DNA of 23,236 nucleotides from NCBI RefSeq assembly GCF_905372525.1, contig NZ_CAJPPN010000036.1:1-23236 (forward strand), written 5' to 3'. The stretch's first letter is position 1. Every line of letters begins with the position of its first letter. The notes under the pieces were generated by a model. The model was not told the origin of the DNA. It searched no databases and was given only the letters and a program-made list of their open reading frames with translations. Of the stretch, positions 15,400 to 22,434 are shown piece by piece. The stretch comes from an uncultured Porphyromonas sp. Lineage in GTDB: Bacteria; Bacteroidota; Bacteroidia; Bacteroidales; Porphyromonadaceae. A program made the translations under genes and the position numbers.

Positions 15400-16659
15400 C
15401 TATTTATTGTGTGTAGGATCCTCCCCCTCGGAGGGCACCGTGGCCTCCGTAGGCTTGAGGCGCTTGTCCTTGTCCACTCGGCTAGCCCCGATCATGATCC
15501 CGAAGGACATACTCACGGCGATGATCGAGGAGCCTCCGTAGCTCAGCAGCGGTAGGGTCTGCCCCGTACTGATGACCCCCGAGGCGACGATCATATTGAC
15601 GATCGCCTGCATGGGATAGAGGATACCGAAGCCCCGGAGGAGGTTGCTCCTATAGGTATTTGTCTGCTTCCTCGCCTCCCTCAGGGCTAGATACATCCAG
15701 CAGAGGTAGAGGCCAGGGATGAGAAGCAAGCCGAGGAAGCTGTACTCCTCGATGATGATAGCGTAGAGGTAGTCCGAGTAGGCCATAGCCAGCGTATCTC
15801 GGATCTTACTCTTGCCTGGGCCATGCGGGGTCTGTCCACGAGCGATAGCGATACGCCCCATCTGCTCCTGGCGGTTCTCGTCCGTGATCCGAAAGCGTTC
15901 CTCGGGGGTGCTCACCGCCCGCTCCAGGCGGTTGCGCCACGTCGTGGCTCTCCCCGGCAGCAGGCTGTCGGGGAGAGTGAAGAGTGCCAAGACGAAGAGC
16001 AGCCCGAGACCTAGCCCGAGTCCAGCAAAGCGGAGCAGGGCTCGCCGAGGAGCCTTCAGCACCCAGGAGTAGACAAAGAGGAAGGAGAGTAGGATCAGCC
16101 CCGTGGAGAGATTACCCAGACTCAGGACGAGACAGAGCACCCCAAAGAAAATCCAGTAGATATAGAAGAGGAGGACCCTCTGCGACTCTGTCTTGCGACG
16201 AGAATAAGCCCACTGAGCCGTGAGCGCCCCGAAGAGTACGAGGAGCACGCGCACGAACTCCGAGGGCTGGATCGTGATAAAGCCGAGGTCGATCCACCGC
16301 TCAGCCCCATTGCGAGAGACCCCTGCGAATAGGAGCCAACCCGTCAGGACAAGAACCACAAAGAGGAGCAACCAAGGCACCTGTACCCTATAGTACTTCG
16401 CAGGGAGGGAGCTCATGACGATAGCCGTACAGACCCCCATGAAGAGCATCACCCAGTGCTTGGCGATCGGGTTGAACCCTCCCGAGGAGAGACTCTTGTA
16501 GAAGTCCGAGCTGATCGCACTCGAGACGGTGAAGATCGAGAGAATGATGAACGTGAAGTACAGTACCCACAGCAAGCCATTCCCATCGAAGACCCGCTGG
16601 TACCACCGACGCTCCCCTCCGGGGGGAGTGGCCTCTCGTGCTGGCGGAGTACTAATCAT
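15400..16659 (-). CDS. ftsW: Peptidoglycan glycosyltransferase FtsW (SEDS family)
   Basis: 419 residues, polytopic (about ten hydrophobic segments from residue 28 on). SEDS hallmarks: NGAERWIDLGFITIQPSEFV (117-136), GNLSTGLIL (182-190), the acidic residue D296 in AYSDYLYAIIIEE (293-305), which matches the proposed catalytic Asp, and GQTLPLLSYGGSSII (366-380). FtsW polymerises lipid II at the division septum together with a class B penicillin-binding protein. It could formally be RodA, but its place between murD and murG argues for FtsW. The start ATG 16659 overlaps the end of murD by 8 bases, implying translational coupling. The N-terminal 25 residues are hydrophilic and the C-terminal tail is charged. 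Confidence 0.94.
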   Translation of the reverse strand: MISTPPAREATPPGGERRWYQRVFDGNGLLWVLYFTFIILSIFTVSSAISSDFYKSLSSGGFNPIAKHWVMLFMGVCTAIVMSSLPAKYYRVQVPWLLLFVVLVLTGWLLFAGVSRNGAERWIDLGFITIQPSEFVRVLLVLFGALTAQWAYSRRKTESQRVLLFYIYWIFFGVLCLVLSLGNLSTGLILLSFLFVYSWVLKAPRRALLRFAGLGLGLGLLFVLALFTLPDSLLPGRATTWRNRLERAVSTPEERFRITDENRQEQMGRIAIARGQTPHGPGKSKIRDTLAMAYSDYLYAIIIEEYSFLGLLLIPGLYLCWMYLALREARKQTNTYRSNLLRGFGILYPMQAIVNMIVASGVISTGQTLPLLSYGGSSIIAVSMSFGIMIGASRVDKDKRLKPTEATVPSEGEDPTHNK

Positions 16660-18043
16660 GCTGGCTCTCCTGGATCAGACGCTGTACGATCTCACGGAAG
16701 CAGTTCCCTCGGTGGATGTAGCTCTTGAAGAGGTCAAAGCTCGCACACGCTGGAGAGAGGAGGACGGTATCGCCCGGCTGAGCCATCGCACGGGCATGCT
16801 CTATCGCCTCCTCCATAGAGAGAGCCGAGGCGATGTGCTCGACCTTGCCATGGAAGGCTTGGTAGAGCTTCAGCACGTCCGTCGTCAGGAAGATGAGTCC
16901 ACGTGCCCCCGAGACGATCTGCTCCGTGATGTCGAGGTAGTCGTTCCCCTTGTCCTCTCCTCCTAGGATGAGCACATAGGGCGTGGTCATCGTGCGTAGG
17001 GCATAGTAGGTAGAGCTGATGTTGGTGGCCTTGGAGTCGTTGATGTAGCGTACCCCATCGAGCACCCCGACCTTCTCTAGTCGGTGGGGTACGTTCACGA
17101 AGTCCCTTAGGGCACGGGTGAGCACCTCGGGGGAGACCCCGATATGTAGGGCTGCGATCGAGGCAGCCATCGCATTCTGTAGGTTGTGTGGCCCCTGTAG
17201 GGCGAGCTGATCGATGGGGATCTCGAAGTGCTTGCCATCGAAGTGCAGACGCATCACATTGTCATCTGAGCGGTCGGCCGCCGAGCCCACCTGCGGGTAG
17301 GTCAGGAAGGGCAGACACTTCATCGGCATCGGCTGGTGCATCATCACGTAGCGAGAGATGTACTCATCCTCGCCCCAGTAGATGAAGGCATCCTTCTTCG
17401 TCTGGTTCTGTAGGATACGCATCTTGGCACAAGCATACTCCTCGAAGTCATAGTGATAGCGATCCAGATGGTCGGGCGTGATATTCATCAGCAGGGCGAT
17501 ATGCACCCGGAAGCGGTGCATGTCGTCGAGCTGGAAGCTACTTAGCTCTACGACGAAGTACTCGGGCTGATCCTCGCTGATCACCTGACGGGCTAGGCTA
17601 AAGCCGACGTTCCCCGCGAGTCCCACTCGGATACCTGCCTCGGAGAGGATATGGTGTATCCACATCGTCGTCGTGGTCTTGCCATTGCTCCCCGTGATGC
17701 CGATGACCTTGCTCCTGAGGTAGCGACCTGCCAGCTCGATCTCGGAGAGGACGGGTATCCCTCGCTCCCGGATGGCCTGCATGATCGGGGCCTTCTCGGG
17801 GATGCCGGGGCTCTTGACGACCTCGGTAGCTCGTAGGATGACCTCTGGGGTATGTGCCCCCTCTTCGTAGGGGATCCCATGTTCCTCGAGCTCCGACTTG
17901 TACTTCTCTGCTATCCGACCATAGTCTGATACGAAGACGGGGATCCCTCTACTCTGGTAGAGCAGAGCGGCACCCACGCCACTCTCGCCTGCCCCTAGGA
18001 CCACCGCCCTACTATTCTCTTCTGTCATAGTGCCTATATTCAT
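16652..18043 (-). CDS. murD: UDP-N-acetylmuramoyl-L-alanine--D-glutamate ligase
   Basis: 463 residues from ATG 18043; a second in-frame ATG (18028, residue 6) is also possible, and the first is favoured because it is preceded by an A-rich GACAAAG. MurD adds D-Glu to UDP-MurNAc-L-Ala with ATP in the cytoplasm. Motifs: N-terminal nucleotide-like fold VVLGAGESGVGAALL (14-28), ATP loop GITGSNGKTTTT (115-126), the ligase signature NITPDHLDRYHYDFEEYACA, and YINDSKATN. It is the first gene of a three-gene unit with ftsW and murG. No consensus promoter was found directly upstream; TATTTTTA near 18103-18110 is a near match to -7 but has no -33 partner. Confidence 0.97.
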   Translation of the reverse strand: MNIGTMTEENSRAVVLGAGESGVGAALLYQSRGIPVFVSDYGRIAEKYKSELEEHGIPYEEGAHTPEVILRATEVVKSPGIPEKAPIMQAIRERGIPVLSEIELAGRYLRSKVIGITGSNGKTTTTMWIHHILSEAGIRVGLAGNVGFSLARQVISEDQPEYFVVELSSFQLDDMHRFRVHIALLMNITPDHLDRYHYDFEEYACAKMRILQNQTKKDAFIYWGEDEYISRYVMMHQPMPMKCLPFLTYPQVGSAADRSDDNVMRLHFDGKHFEIPIDQLALQGPHNLQNAMAASIAALHIGVSPEVLTRALRDFVNVPHRLEKVGVLDGVRYINDSKATNISSTYYALRTMTTPYVLILGGEDKGNDYLDITEQIVSGARGLIFLTTDVLKLYQAFHGKVEHIASALSMEEAIEHARAMAQPGDTVLLSPACASFDLFKSYIHRGNCFREIVQRLIQESQHD

Positions 18044-18287
18044 CTTTGTCTCGCCTTGACCCGAGTTATTGGGTACTGTAACAAGGCTTTTGGGCTACAA
18101 TTTTCGGTAAAAATACGCACTTCTCCAAACACCACCCTCCCACATCCCCGACACCCTAGGACAGACGCATGAGATCACTAGAGGCCAAGGGCTAAAGTCG
18201 TCGGGAGGTAGACACCTCTGGAGAGCGATATATGCACCCTAGCTGTAGACATACCAAGCATATACCTACTGCCCAAGGGGGGGTACA

Positions 18288-18349
18288 GTGTACACGTGTG
18301 TATACCATTGTGTACACGCGTGTACACTGTTGTATACACGCGTGTACAC
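18288..18349. repeat. Three phased copies of an 18-bp palindrome (22-bp period)
   Basis: Copies at 18288-18305, 18310-18327 and 18332-18349 lie exactly 22 bp apart, with 4-base spacers CATT and TGTT. The middle copy GTGTACACGCGTGTACAC is a perfect palindrome; the first differs at two bases and the third at one. Every copy is a strict purine/pyrimidine alternation, which is prone to Z-DNA or cruciforms. The regular two-turn spacing suggests dimers bound on one face of the helix. Its role, for example an operator for murD or the lipoprotein, is inferred. Confidence 0.9.
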
Positions 18350-18358
18350 AACACCGCT

Positions 18359-18440
18359 CTCGGTATGTCCCCCGTAGGGCTCTCTCCTAGGTCTATTTCT
18401 CGGGGCTAGTACCTAGTCACGAGAGACTACGGCTAAGATA
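18359..18440 (+). repeat. Duplicated leader, copy 1
   Basis: The segment beginning CTCGGTATGTCCCCCGTAGG matches 19145-19226 with one mismatch over the first 28 bases and about three quarters identity over about 80. Each copy precedes one of the two paralogous lipoprotein genes in the same orientation, so the leader was part of the tandem duplication. Confidence 0.75.
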
Positions 18441-18547
18441 CGTTCCTCTATATGAGGCACGTTATATGATATACCTCCTCCGTATATTATATAGGGTATA
18501 GCTCTGGGCGGAGGGGAGCCTTCGCAAACAAACAAGATCAAGAGAAT

Positions 18548-19066
18548 ATGAAGAAGCTTATCCTCCTCGCACTCCCTCTTGCCATCACTAGCCTCATAGC
18601 CTGTGGCTCGGGACAGAGCGGGAGCGCAAGTACCGACAGCACTGCTACCGACAGCACCGCCACGGCAGGAGTCGTCACCACGGACTCAATCGTCCCCTAC
18701 CGCTTGGCAGAGAACTACTTCGCCACGAGCGATAGCCTACCCACCGTCATCACCTCGGCTAAGGAGCAAGAGAAGTACCTCGGCATGGCGACCTCTATGG
18801 GGAACACCCCCACGACGATTGACTGGTCTCGGGAGTTCGTGATTCCTATTGTCCTCCCCTCGACCGATTCCTCCATGGAGATTATCCCCGTCTCCCTCGT
18901 CCGAAACACCTCTGGGGGGCTAACCCTCTCTTATCGACTTAAGCATGGTATCAGCCACCATGGATCCGAGATGCGCCCCTTCGTGGCGATCATCGTCTCA
19001 CGGGACTATCTAGCCCCAGTAACCCTCCAGCAGGAAGAGGGGATCATGATCGAGTGCGAGGGATAA
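18548..19066 (+). CDS. Small lipoprotein, tandem paralogue 1
   Basis: 172 residues. A type II signal peptide (MKKLILLALPLAITSLIAC, lipobox LIAC, Cys19) predicts a lipid-anchored envelope protein. After it comes a low-complexity S/T/D/A linker (about 22-45) and a globular domain with TTDSIVPYRLAENYFATSD, PTTIDWSREFVIPI, SGGLTLSYRL, MRPFVAIIVSRDYLAPVTLQ and an acidic C-terminus. I do not recognise a named family. The pattern 'ENYF...IDxSxxFVI...GGLxLxY...' resembles, from memory, small uncharacterised Bacteroidota lipoproteins; a protease-inhibitor-like beta fold is only a guess. It is about 75-80% identical to the next gene by eye. The start is preceded by AAGATCAAGAGAAT, A-rich with no strong Shine-Dalgarno. 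Confidence 0.88.
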   Translation: MKKLILLALPLAITSLIACGSGQSGSASTDSTATDSTATAGVVTTDSIVPYRLAENYFATSDSLPTVITSAKEQEKYLGMATSMGNTPTTIDWSREFVIPIVLPSTDSSMEIIPVSLVRNTSGGLTLSYRLKHGISHHGSEMRPFVAIIVSRDYLAPVTLQQEEGIMIECEG

Positions 19067-19112
19067 CCCGAGCCAGCCACGCTCGTAGCAAAAGAACTCC
19101 ACTAATACGATA

Positions 19113-19144
19113 GCCACCGACATCACTCCCTACCCTGAGGGTGT
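19113..19144 (+). other. Remnant half-terminator after paralogue 1
   Basis: AGCCACCGACATCACTCCCT followed by ACCCTGAGGG matches the left arm and loop of the terminator at 20016-20061, but the right arm is absent and the sequence passes directly into the leader copy (CTCGGTATGTC). The orphan left arm is complementary to the right arm at 20049-20061 over 13 consecutive bases, better than that site's own left arm. Confidence 0.7.
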
Positions 19145-19226
19145 CTCGGTATGTCCTCCGTAGGGCTCTCTCGGATGTCTGTCACTGGGGGCTAAGGCCT
19201 ACGTACTCCAGAGATACCGCTAAGGA
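19145..19226 (+). repeat. Duplicated leader, copy 2
   Basis: Matches 18359-18440 (see there). In this copy the distance to the lipoprotein start is about 230 bp rather than about 110 bp, owing to an extra segment that includes the hairpin at 19244-19286. Confidence 0.75.
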
Positions 19227-19243
19227 TCTCCTAGGTAGGCTAT

Positions 19244-19286
19244 GAGGGGAGGGCAGACTCATCGGCACCTCTGCCCTACTCCCCTC
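19244..19286 (+). other. Leader hairpin specific to paralogue 2
   Basis: GAGGGG and AGGGCAG (19244-19256) pair with CTGCCCT and CCCCTC (19271-19286), with a three-base ACT bulge. It is absent from the leader of paralogue 1. No T-run follows. It could be a 5' UTR structure or a regulatory stem. Confidence 0.5.
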
Positions 19287-19458
19287 ACCACGTCCTCGCT
19301 CTGGGCAAGAATGCCCCTCCGCCTCCCCCGAGGAAGACACCCCCCAATGGATACACTCCCCTATCGGACATACGTTAGGTACGTATAATCCCTCCATTAT
19401 CACGGGGATCCCCTCAGCGGAGCCCCTCATACTCCACTACAAACTAGAATAAGAGCAT

Positions 19459-19971
19459 ATGAAGAAACTAATCCTCCTTCCCCTCCTCTGTGCCGCGCTC
19501 GTAGCCTGTGGCTCGGGACAGAGCGGGAGCACGAGTACTGACAGCACTGCCAGCGATAGCACCGCCACGACAGGAGTCGTCACCACGGACTCGATCGTCC
19601 CCTACCGCTTGGCAGAGAACTACTTCGCCACGAGCGATAACCTACCCTCTACCCTCACCACGGCTGAGGAGCTAGGGAAGTACCTCGGCATGGCGACCTC
19701 CATGGAGCATACCCCCACGACCATCGACTGGTCTCGGGAGTTCGTAATCCCTATTGCCCTTCCCCCCACCGGTACCGAAACGGAGATTATCCCCGTATCC
19801 CTCATCCGAAACTCCTCTGGGGGACTGACCCTCACCTATCGAATCAGGGAAGGCTTCAGCCTCCATGGAGCCAAGATGCGCCCCTTCGTGGCGCTCATCG
19901 TCTCACGGGACTACCTAGCTCCAGTAACCCTCCAGCAGGAGGAGGGAGTCATCATCGCGTGCGAGGGCTAG
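19459..19971 (+). CDS. Small lipoprotein, tandem paralogue 2
   Basis: 170 residues. Signal peptide MKKLILLPLLCAALVAC, lipobox LVAC (Cys17). It shares with paralogue 1 the S/T/D linker, the block GVVTTDSIVPYRLAENYFAT, TPTTIDWSREFVIPI, SSGGLTLTYR and MRPFVALIVSRDYLAPVTLQ. Differences cluster in the signal peptide, around residues 65-75 (TTAEELGK) and at 105-112 (TGTETEI), which are probably surface loops. The role is unknown; both copies are intact, so both are likely expressed. It starts after AATAAGAGCAT and ends before a complete stem-loop. Confidence 0.88.
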   Translation: MKKLILLPLLCAALVACGSGQSGSTSTDSTASDSTATTGVVTTDSIVPYRLAENYFATSDNLPSTLTTAEELGKYLGMATSMEHTPTTIDWSREFVIPIALPPTGTETEIIPVSLIRNSSGGLTLTYRIREGFSLHGAKMRPFVALIVSRDYLAPVTLQQEEGVIIACEG

Positions 19972-20015
19972 AGCGAGCCAGCGACGCCCCGACCACAGAG
20001 CTTCACGAAAAAGAG

Positions 20016-20061
20016 AGCCACCAACTTCACTCCCTTCCCTGAGGGAGCGATGTCGGTGGCT
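20016..20061 (+). terminator. Terminator of the lipoprotein pair
   Basis: AGCCACC (20016-20022) and GGTGGCT (20055-20061) close a long stem interrupted by three mismatches, with CTCCC/GGGAG next to an 8-base loop. It is followed on the plus strand by ACTCATTATTATATATA, an A/T-rich but not pure T tract. It lies 45 bp after the stop of paralogue 2. Confidence 0.65.
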
Positions 20062-20135
20062 ACTCATTATTATATATAGGACGGAGCGAAGGCTCCCCCC
20101 CTTTGCCCCAAGGGGCTAGCGAGGGATTGGCTTAG

Positions 20136-21179
20136 CTAGAGCTCCTCCATCGAGAGGACGAAGCGATAGCGTACATCGCCTCGCTCCAGACGCTCCAGCG
20201 CCTCATTGACCCTGCTGATCGGCAGCACCTCGCCCTCGGCGACGATACCATGCTCGTAGCAGAAGTTCAGCATCTCCTGTGTCTCGGCGATCCCCCCGAT
20301 ATTAGAGCCTGATAGGCTACGACGTCCCCGCACGATGGAGTAGGCTGCCACCTGTAGAGGTTCGGCTGGGAGCCCCACGACGACCATACTCCCATCGTGG
20401 CGCAGGAGCCCGAGATAGCCATTGACGTCGTGCCCAGCAGAGACGGTGTCGAGGATCAGGTCCAGACGGCCACGCAGACCCTTCATCGCCTCGCTGTCGC
20501 TGGAGAGGACCGCATGGTCAGCACCGAGGCGATGGGCATCCTCCACCTTGGAGGGCGAGGTCGTGAAGACGGTTACCTCCGCACCCATAGCCTTGGCGAT
20601 GCGTACAGCTAGGTGTCCCAGACCTCCTATCCCGAGGATACCCACATGCGTCCCTGGGCCTGCCTGCCAGTGTCTCAGGGGGGAGTAGACCGTGATCCCA
20701 GCACAGAGCAGGGGAGCTGCCATAGGTAGATCGTCGAAGGAGGGCATGTGCAGTACATACCTATCCTCACAGACATAGCTCCGAGAGAAGCCCCCGAAGG
20801 TCTGGCCTCCGGAGATCCGATCCCGCCCATTGAAGGAGAAGGTCACCCCCTCGTCACAGAACTGCTCCAGCCCGTGCTCGCAGGCATCACACTGCCCACA
20901 GCTCCCGACGATACAGCCTACACCGACCAGTTCGCCTACCTCGAAGCCCCGAACCTCAGCTCCCAGAGCCGTCACCCGCCCGAGGATCTCATGCCCAGGC
21001 ACAAGGGGGAAGAGGGGCTCACCGAAGTCCCCCCGCAGGGTATGCAGATCGGAGTGGCAGATACCACAGTAGAGGATATCGAACGCTATATCATTGGGGC
21101 GTAGCTCCCGTCGGGGGATCGTCAGGGGCACCAGAGGGGCATTCACGGCCTGAGTGCCATAGGCCTTTACTTGCTTCAT
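20136..21179 (-). CDS. Zinc-dependent alcohol/aldehyde dehydrogenase (YahK/CAD-like MDR family)
   Basis: 347 residues from ATG 21179 (MKQVKAYGTQAVNAPLVPLT). The frame stays open 45 codons further upstream, but that extension is unlike the family and overlaps the promoter. Catalytic zinc ligands: C41 (CGICHSD), H63/E64 (GHE) and C159; structural zinc: C94, C97, C100, C108. The nucleotide-binding motif GIGGLGHLA (183-191) starts the Rossmann domain, and a serine/threonine after the following strand (TTSPSK) suggests NADP preference, as in YahK. It should interconvert aldehydes and primary alcohols in the cytoplasm; the substrate is unknown. It stands alone, with its own predicted promoter, between two lipoprotein loci, and may serve aldehyde detoxification. 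Confidence 0.93.
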   Translation of the reverse strand: MKQVKAYGTQAVNAPLVPLTIPRRELRPNDIAFDILYCGICHSDLHTLRGDFGEPLFPLVPGHEILGRVTALGAEVRGFEVGELVGVGCIVGSCGQCDACEHGLEQFCDEGVTFSFNGRDRISGGQTFGGFSRSYVCEDRYVLHMPSFDDLPMAAPLLCAGITVYSPLRHWQAGPGTHVGILGIGGLGHLAVRIAKAMGAEVTVFTTSPSKVEDAHRLGADHAVLSSDSEAMKGLRGRLDLILDTVSAGHDVNGYLGLLRHDGSMVVVGLPAEPLQVAAYSIVRGRRSLSGSNIGGIAETQEMLNFCYEHGIVAEGEVLPISRVNEALERLERGDVRYRFVLSMEEL

Positions 21180-21212
21180 ATTCTTCGTTTGTTTGTAGGG
21201 TTTCTTTTGTGG

Positions 21213-21220
21213 CAAAGGTA
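21213..21220 (-). promoter_or_regulatory. Bacteroidota -7 element for the dehydrogenase
   Basis: The minus strand reads TACCTTTG, a perfect TAnnTTTG, 33 bp before the chosen start codon. The -33 box is not recognisable at 19-20 bp upstream (CTCG/GGTGTG), so strength may be low or regulator-dependent. It supports the start at 21179, because a start at 21314 would lie upstream of the promoter. Confidence 0.5.
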
Positions 21221-21389
21221 TCCATTCTCTCTTGCACACCGAGCTGCCTCCCACCACACAGAGCGATAGCAGTCTAGCCCTATCCGCCCTTACTCCTCCT
21301 TCATCCCGCTCCATGTGCTCAAGTCTCCCCTACTCCCCGCCTCGCCTCCCTCGCCCCGGTACGAGGTCGGGGGTACCCCACCGACACAG

Positions 21390-21429
21390 CAGCGCCGTGA
21401 CCAGCCCTAGGGCTTCGGTCACGGCGCTG
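21390..21429 (-). terminator. Terminator-like hairpin downstream of the YD-type lipoprotein
   Basis: CAGCGCCGTGACC (21390-21402) pairs with GGTCACGGCGCTG (21417-21429), 13 bp. The enclosed AGCCCTAGGGCT is itself palindromic and extends the stem. The adjoining T-run is missing on both strands, so the call rests on the stem and its place about 60 bp after a stop codon. Confidence 0.6.
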
Positions 21430-21489
21430 ACGGAGTCCACTCCCGGGGATATGGGGTGGGGCTCTGAGACGTCCGATGGGACGTAGGTA

Positions 21490-22434
21490 CTACCGCTTAG
21501 CGTAGGTGTAGGAGTAGGTCTCTGAGCTAGGGGAATAGCTCTTCCCGTCAGAGGTCGTATGGGTGATCGAGGCCTTACGAGGGTTGCCCTTCGCATCAGG
21601 ATCGCTATAGGTATAGGTATGGATGTCCGCAGGCTCAGCTACCCCACGGAGGGAGACTTGGCTCGTGACCTTGGTGAAGTTCCCCCGCGCGTCATACTCG
21701 TTGACCGTTGTATGGTGCTCCTGCTCGATGTACTTCCCGGTGAAGTTCCCCTGATTATCCTCTTCCCGCTTCCACTGGCTGAAGCCCCGATGCAGCAGGC
21801 GTCCCTGGGCATCGTAGCGAGACTCGTAGCTAAAGCTTTTGATGTCGGGGGCATCGGCTTTGTAGCAGTCCTCGATCTCCAGGCCATTCTCATAGCGATA
21901 CTTCTTGGTGAGGGTGAGCCCCGAGGCACCGAATTTGTTATCGGTAAAGACCTTTGCTTCCTTCTTGCGGTCGCCCTCCCAGGTGTACTCGACATGACCT
22001 GCTAGTTCGGATCTCTTGGTGGCAAGGTCTACAGAGTAGCTTTCCTCCAGCACCAGCTTTCGCCCTTGGTAGGTGTAGACCACCTTGTTACTGAGCACAG
22101 GAGTCGTCCCCCCGTTCAGCGTGTAGCCCTGCTCCTCACGGAGCAGTCCGTCCTTATAGACGAAGACCTTGTGGAAGTCTTTCTCTACCACCTTCTTTGT
22201 CGTAGCATCGTAGCCGAGGGGATGCTCCTTGATTACCTTGCCCTCGACATTGTAGGTGTATCGGATACCCCCTGTGGGAGTGCCCTGGTCGTCTAGCTTG
22301 ATGATCTCCTTTGTCTGGATGTACTCTCCCGAGGGGGTCGGGGTCGGTGGGGTGGGCGCTGGAGTCTTGCCTCTACAGCTGGCGAGTCCTGCGATAGTGA
22401 ATAGCCCGAGGAGGGCTAGATGGATCTTCTTCAT
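21490..22434 (-). CDS. Lipoprotein with YD/RHS-like beta repeats
   Basis: 314 residues. Signal peptide with lipobox LASC (Cys20), then a Pro/Thr-rich spacer (TPAPTPPTPTPSG). The rest is a chain of short units of the form 'x-Y-x-Y/W-x-(x)-G-(K/R/N)-x-x-(K/R)', for example YTYNVEGKVIKE, VVYTYQGRKLVLEE, VEYTWEGDRKKEAK, ESRYDAQGRLLHRG, VNEYDARGNFTKVT and HTYTYSDPDAKGNP. That pattern is characteristic of YD (RHS-type) repeats, which form extended beta sheets. It is much shorter than toxin RHS proteins and has no toxin tip, so a surface structural or binding role is more likely. No partner genes are adjacent. It is probably monocistronic, with a hairpin 60 bp downstream. Confidence 0.88.
   Translation of the reverse strand: MKKIHLALLGLFTIAGLASCRGKTPAPTPPTPTPSGEYIQTKEIIKLDDQGTPTGGIRYTYNVEGKVIKEHPLGYDATTKKVVEKDFHKVFVYKDGLLREEQGYTLNGGTTPVLSNKVVYTYQGRKLVLEESYSVDLATKRSELAGHVEYTWEGDRKKEAKVFTDNKFGASGLTLTKKYRYENGLEIEDCYKADAPDIKSFSYESRYDAQGRLLHRGFSQWKREEDNQGNFTGKYIEQEHHTTVNEYDARGNFTKVTSQVSLRGVAEPADIHTYTYSDPDAKGNPRKASITHTTSDGKSYSPSSETYSYTYAKR

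Larger units (their letters stand above)
18044..18547. other. Divergent intergenic region between murD and the lipoprotein pair
   Basis: 504 bp with no credible gene. It must contain the murD promoter (left) and the promoter of the first lipoprotein (right). Two elements stand out and are listed separately: a phased palindrome array (18288-18349) and the first copy of a duplicated leader (18359-18440). The stretch 18448-18505 is A/T-rich with small palindromes such as CCTCTATATGAGG. Confidence 0.7.
19067..19458. other. Intergenic region between the two lipoprotein paralogues
   Basis: 392 bp with no gene. From left to right: a 3' region homologous to that after the second paralogue, a half-terminator (about 19113-19144), the second leader copy (19145-19226), and about 230 bp before the next start containing a hairpin (19244-19286) that the first leader lacks. 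Confidence 0.7.
21180..21489. other. Intergenic region between the YD-type lipoprotein and the dehydrogenase
   Basis: 310 bp with no gene. It contains the dehydrogenase promoter (21213-21220), a terminator-like hairpin for the lipoprotein (21390-21429) and a small hairpin ACGTCC-GATG-GGACGT (21469-21484) just after the lipoprotein stop. The stretch 21240-21389 shows nothing recognisable. Confidence 0.6.

Noticed and set aside
18288..18349. CRISPR-like array
   Set aside because: The spacers are only 4 bases long and the repeats are palindromes with substitutions; no cas genes are present.
18510..20100. GCGAAGGCTCCCC present in inverted orientation at 18513-18525 and 20086-20098, flanking the lipoprotein pair
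   Set aside because: A 13-base match is expected several times by chance in a window of this size, and flanking bases do not match, so it is not good evidence for mobile-element ends.
21180..21314. 45-residue N-terminal extension of the alcohol dehydrogenase
   Set aside because: The extension is unlike the family, and the best -7 element (21213-21220) lies inside it; ATG 21179 fits both the family start and an A-rich upstream region.
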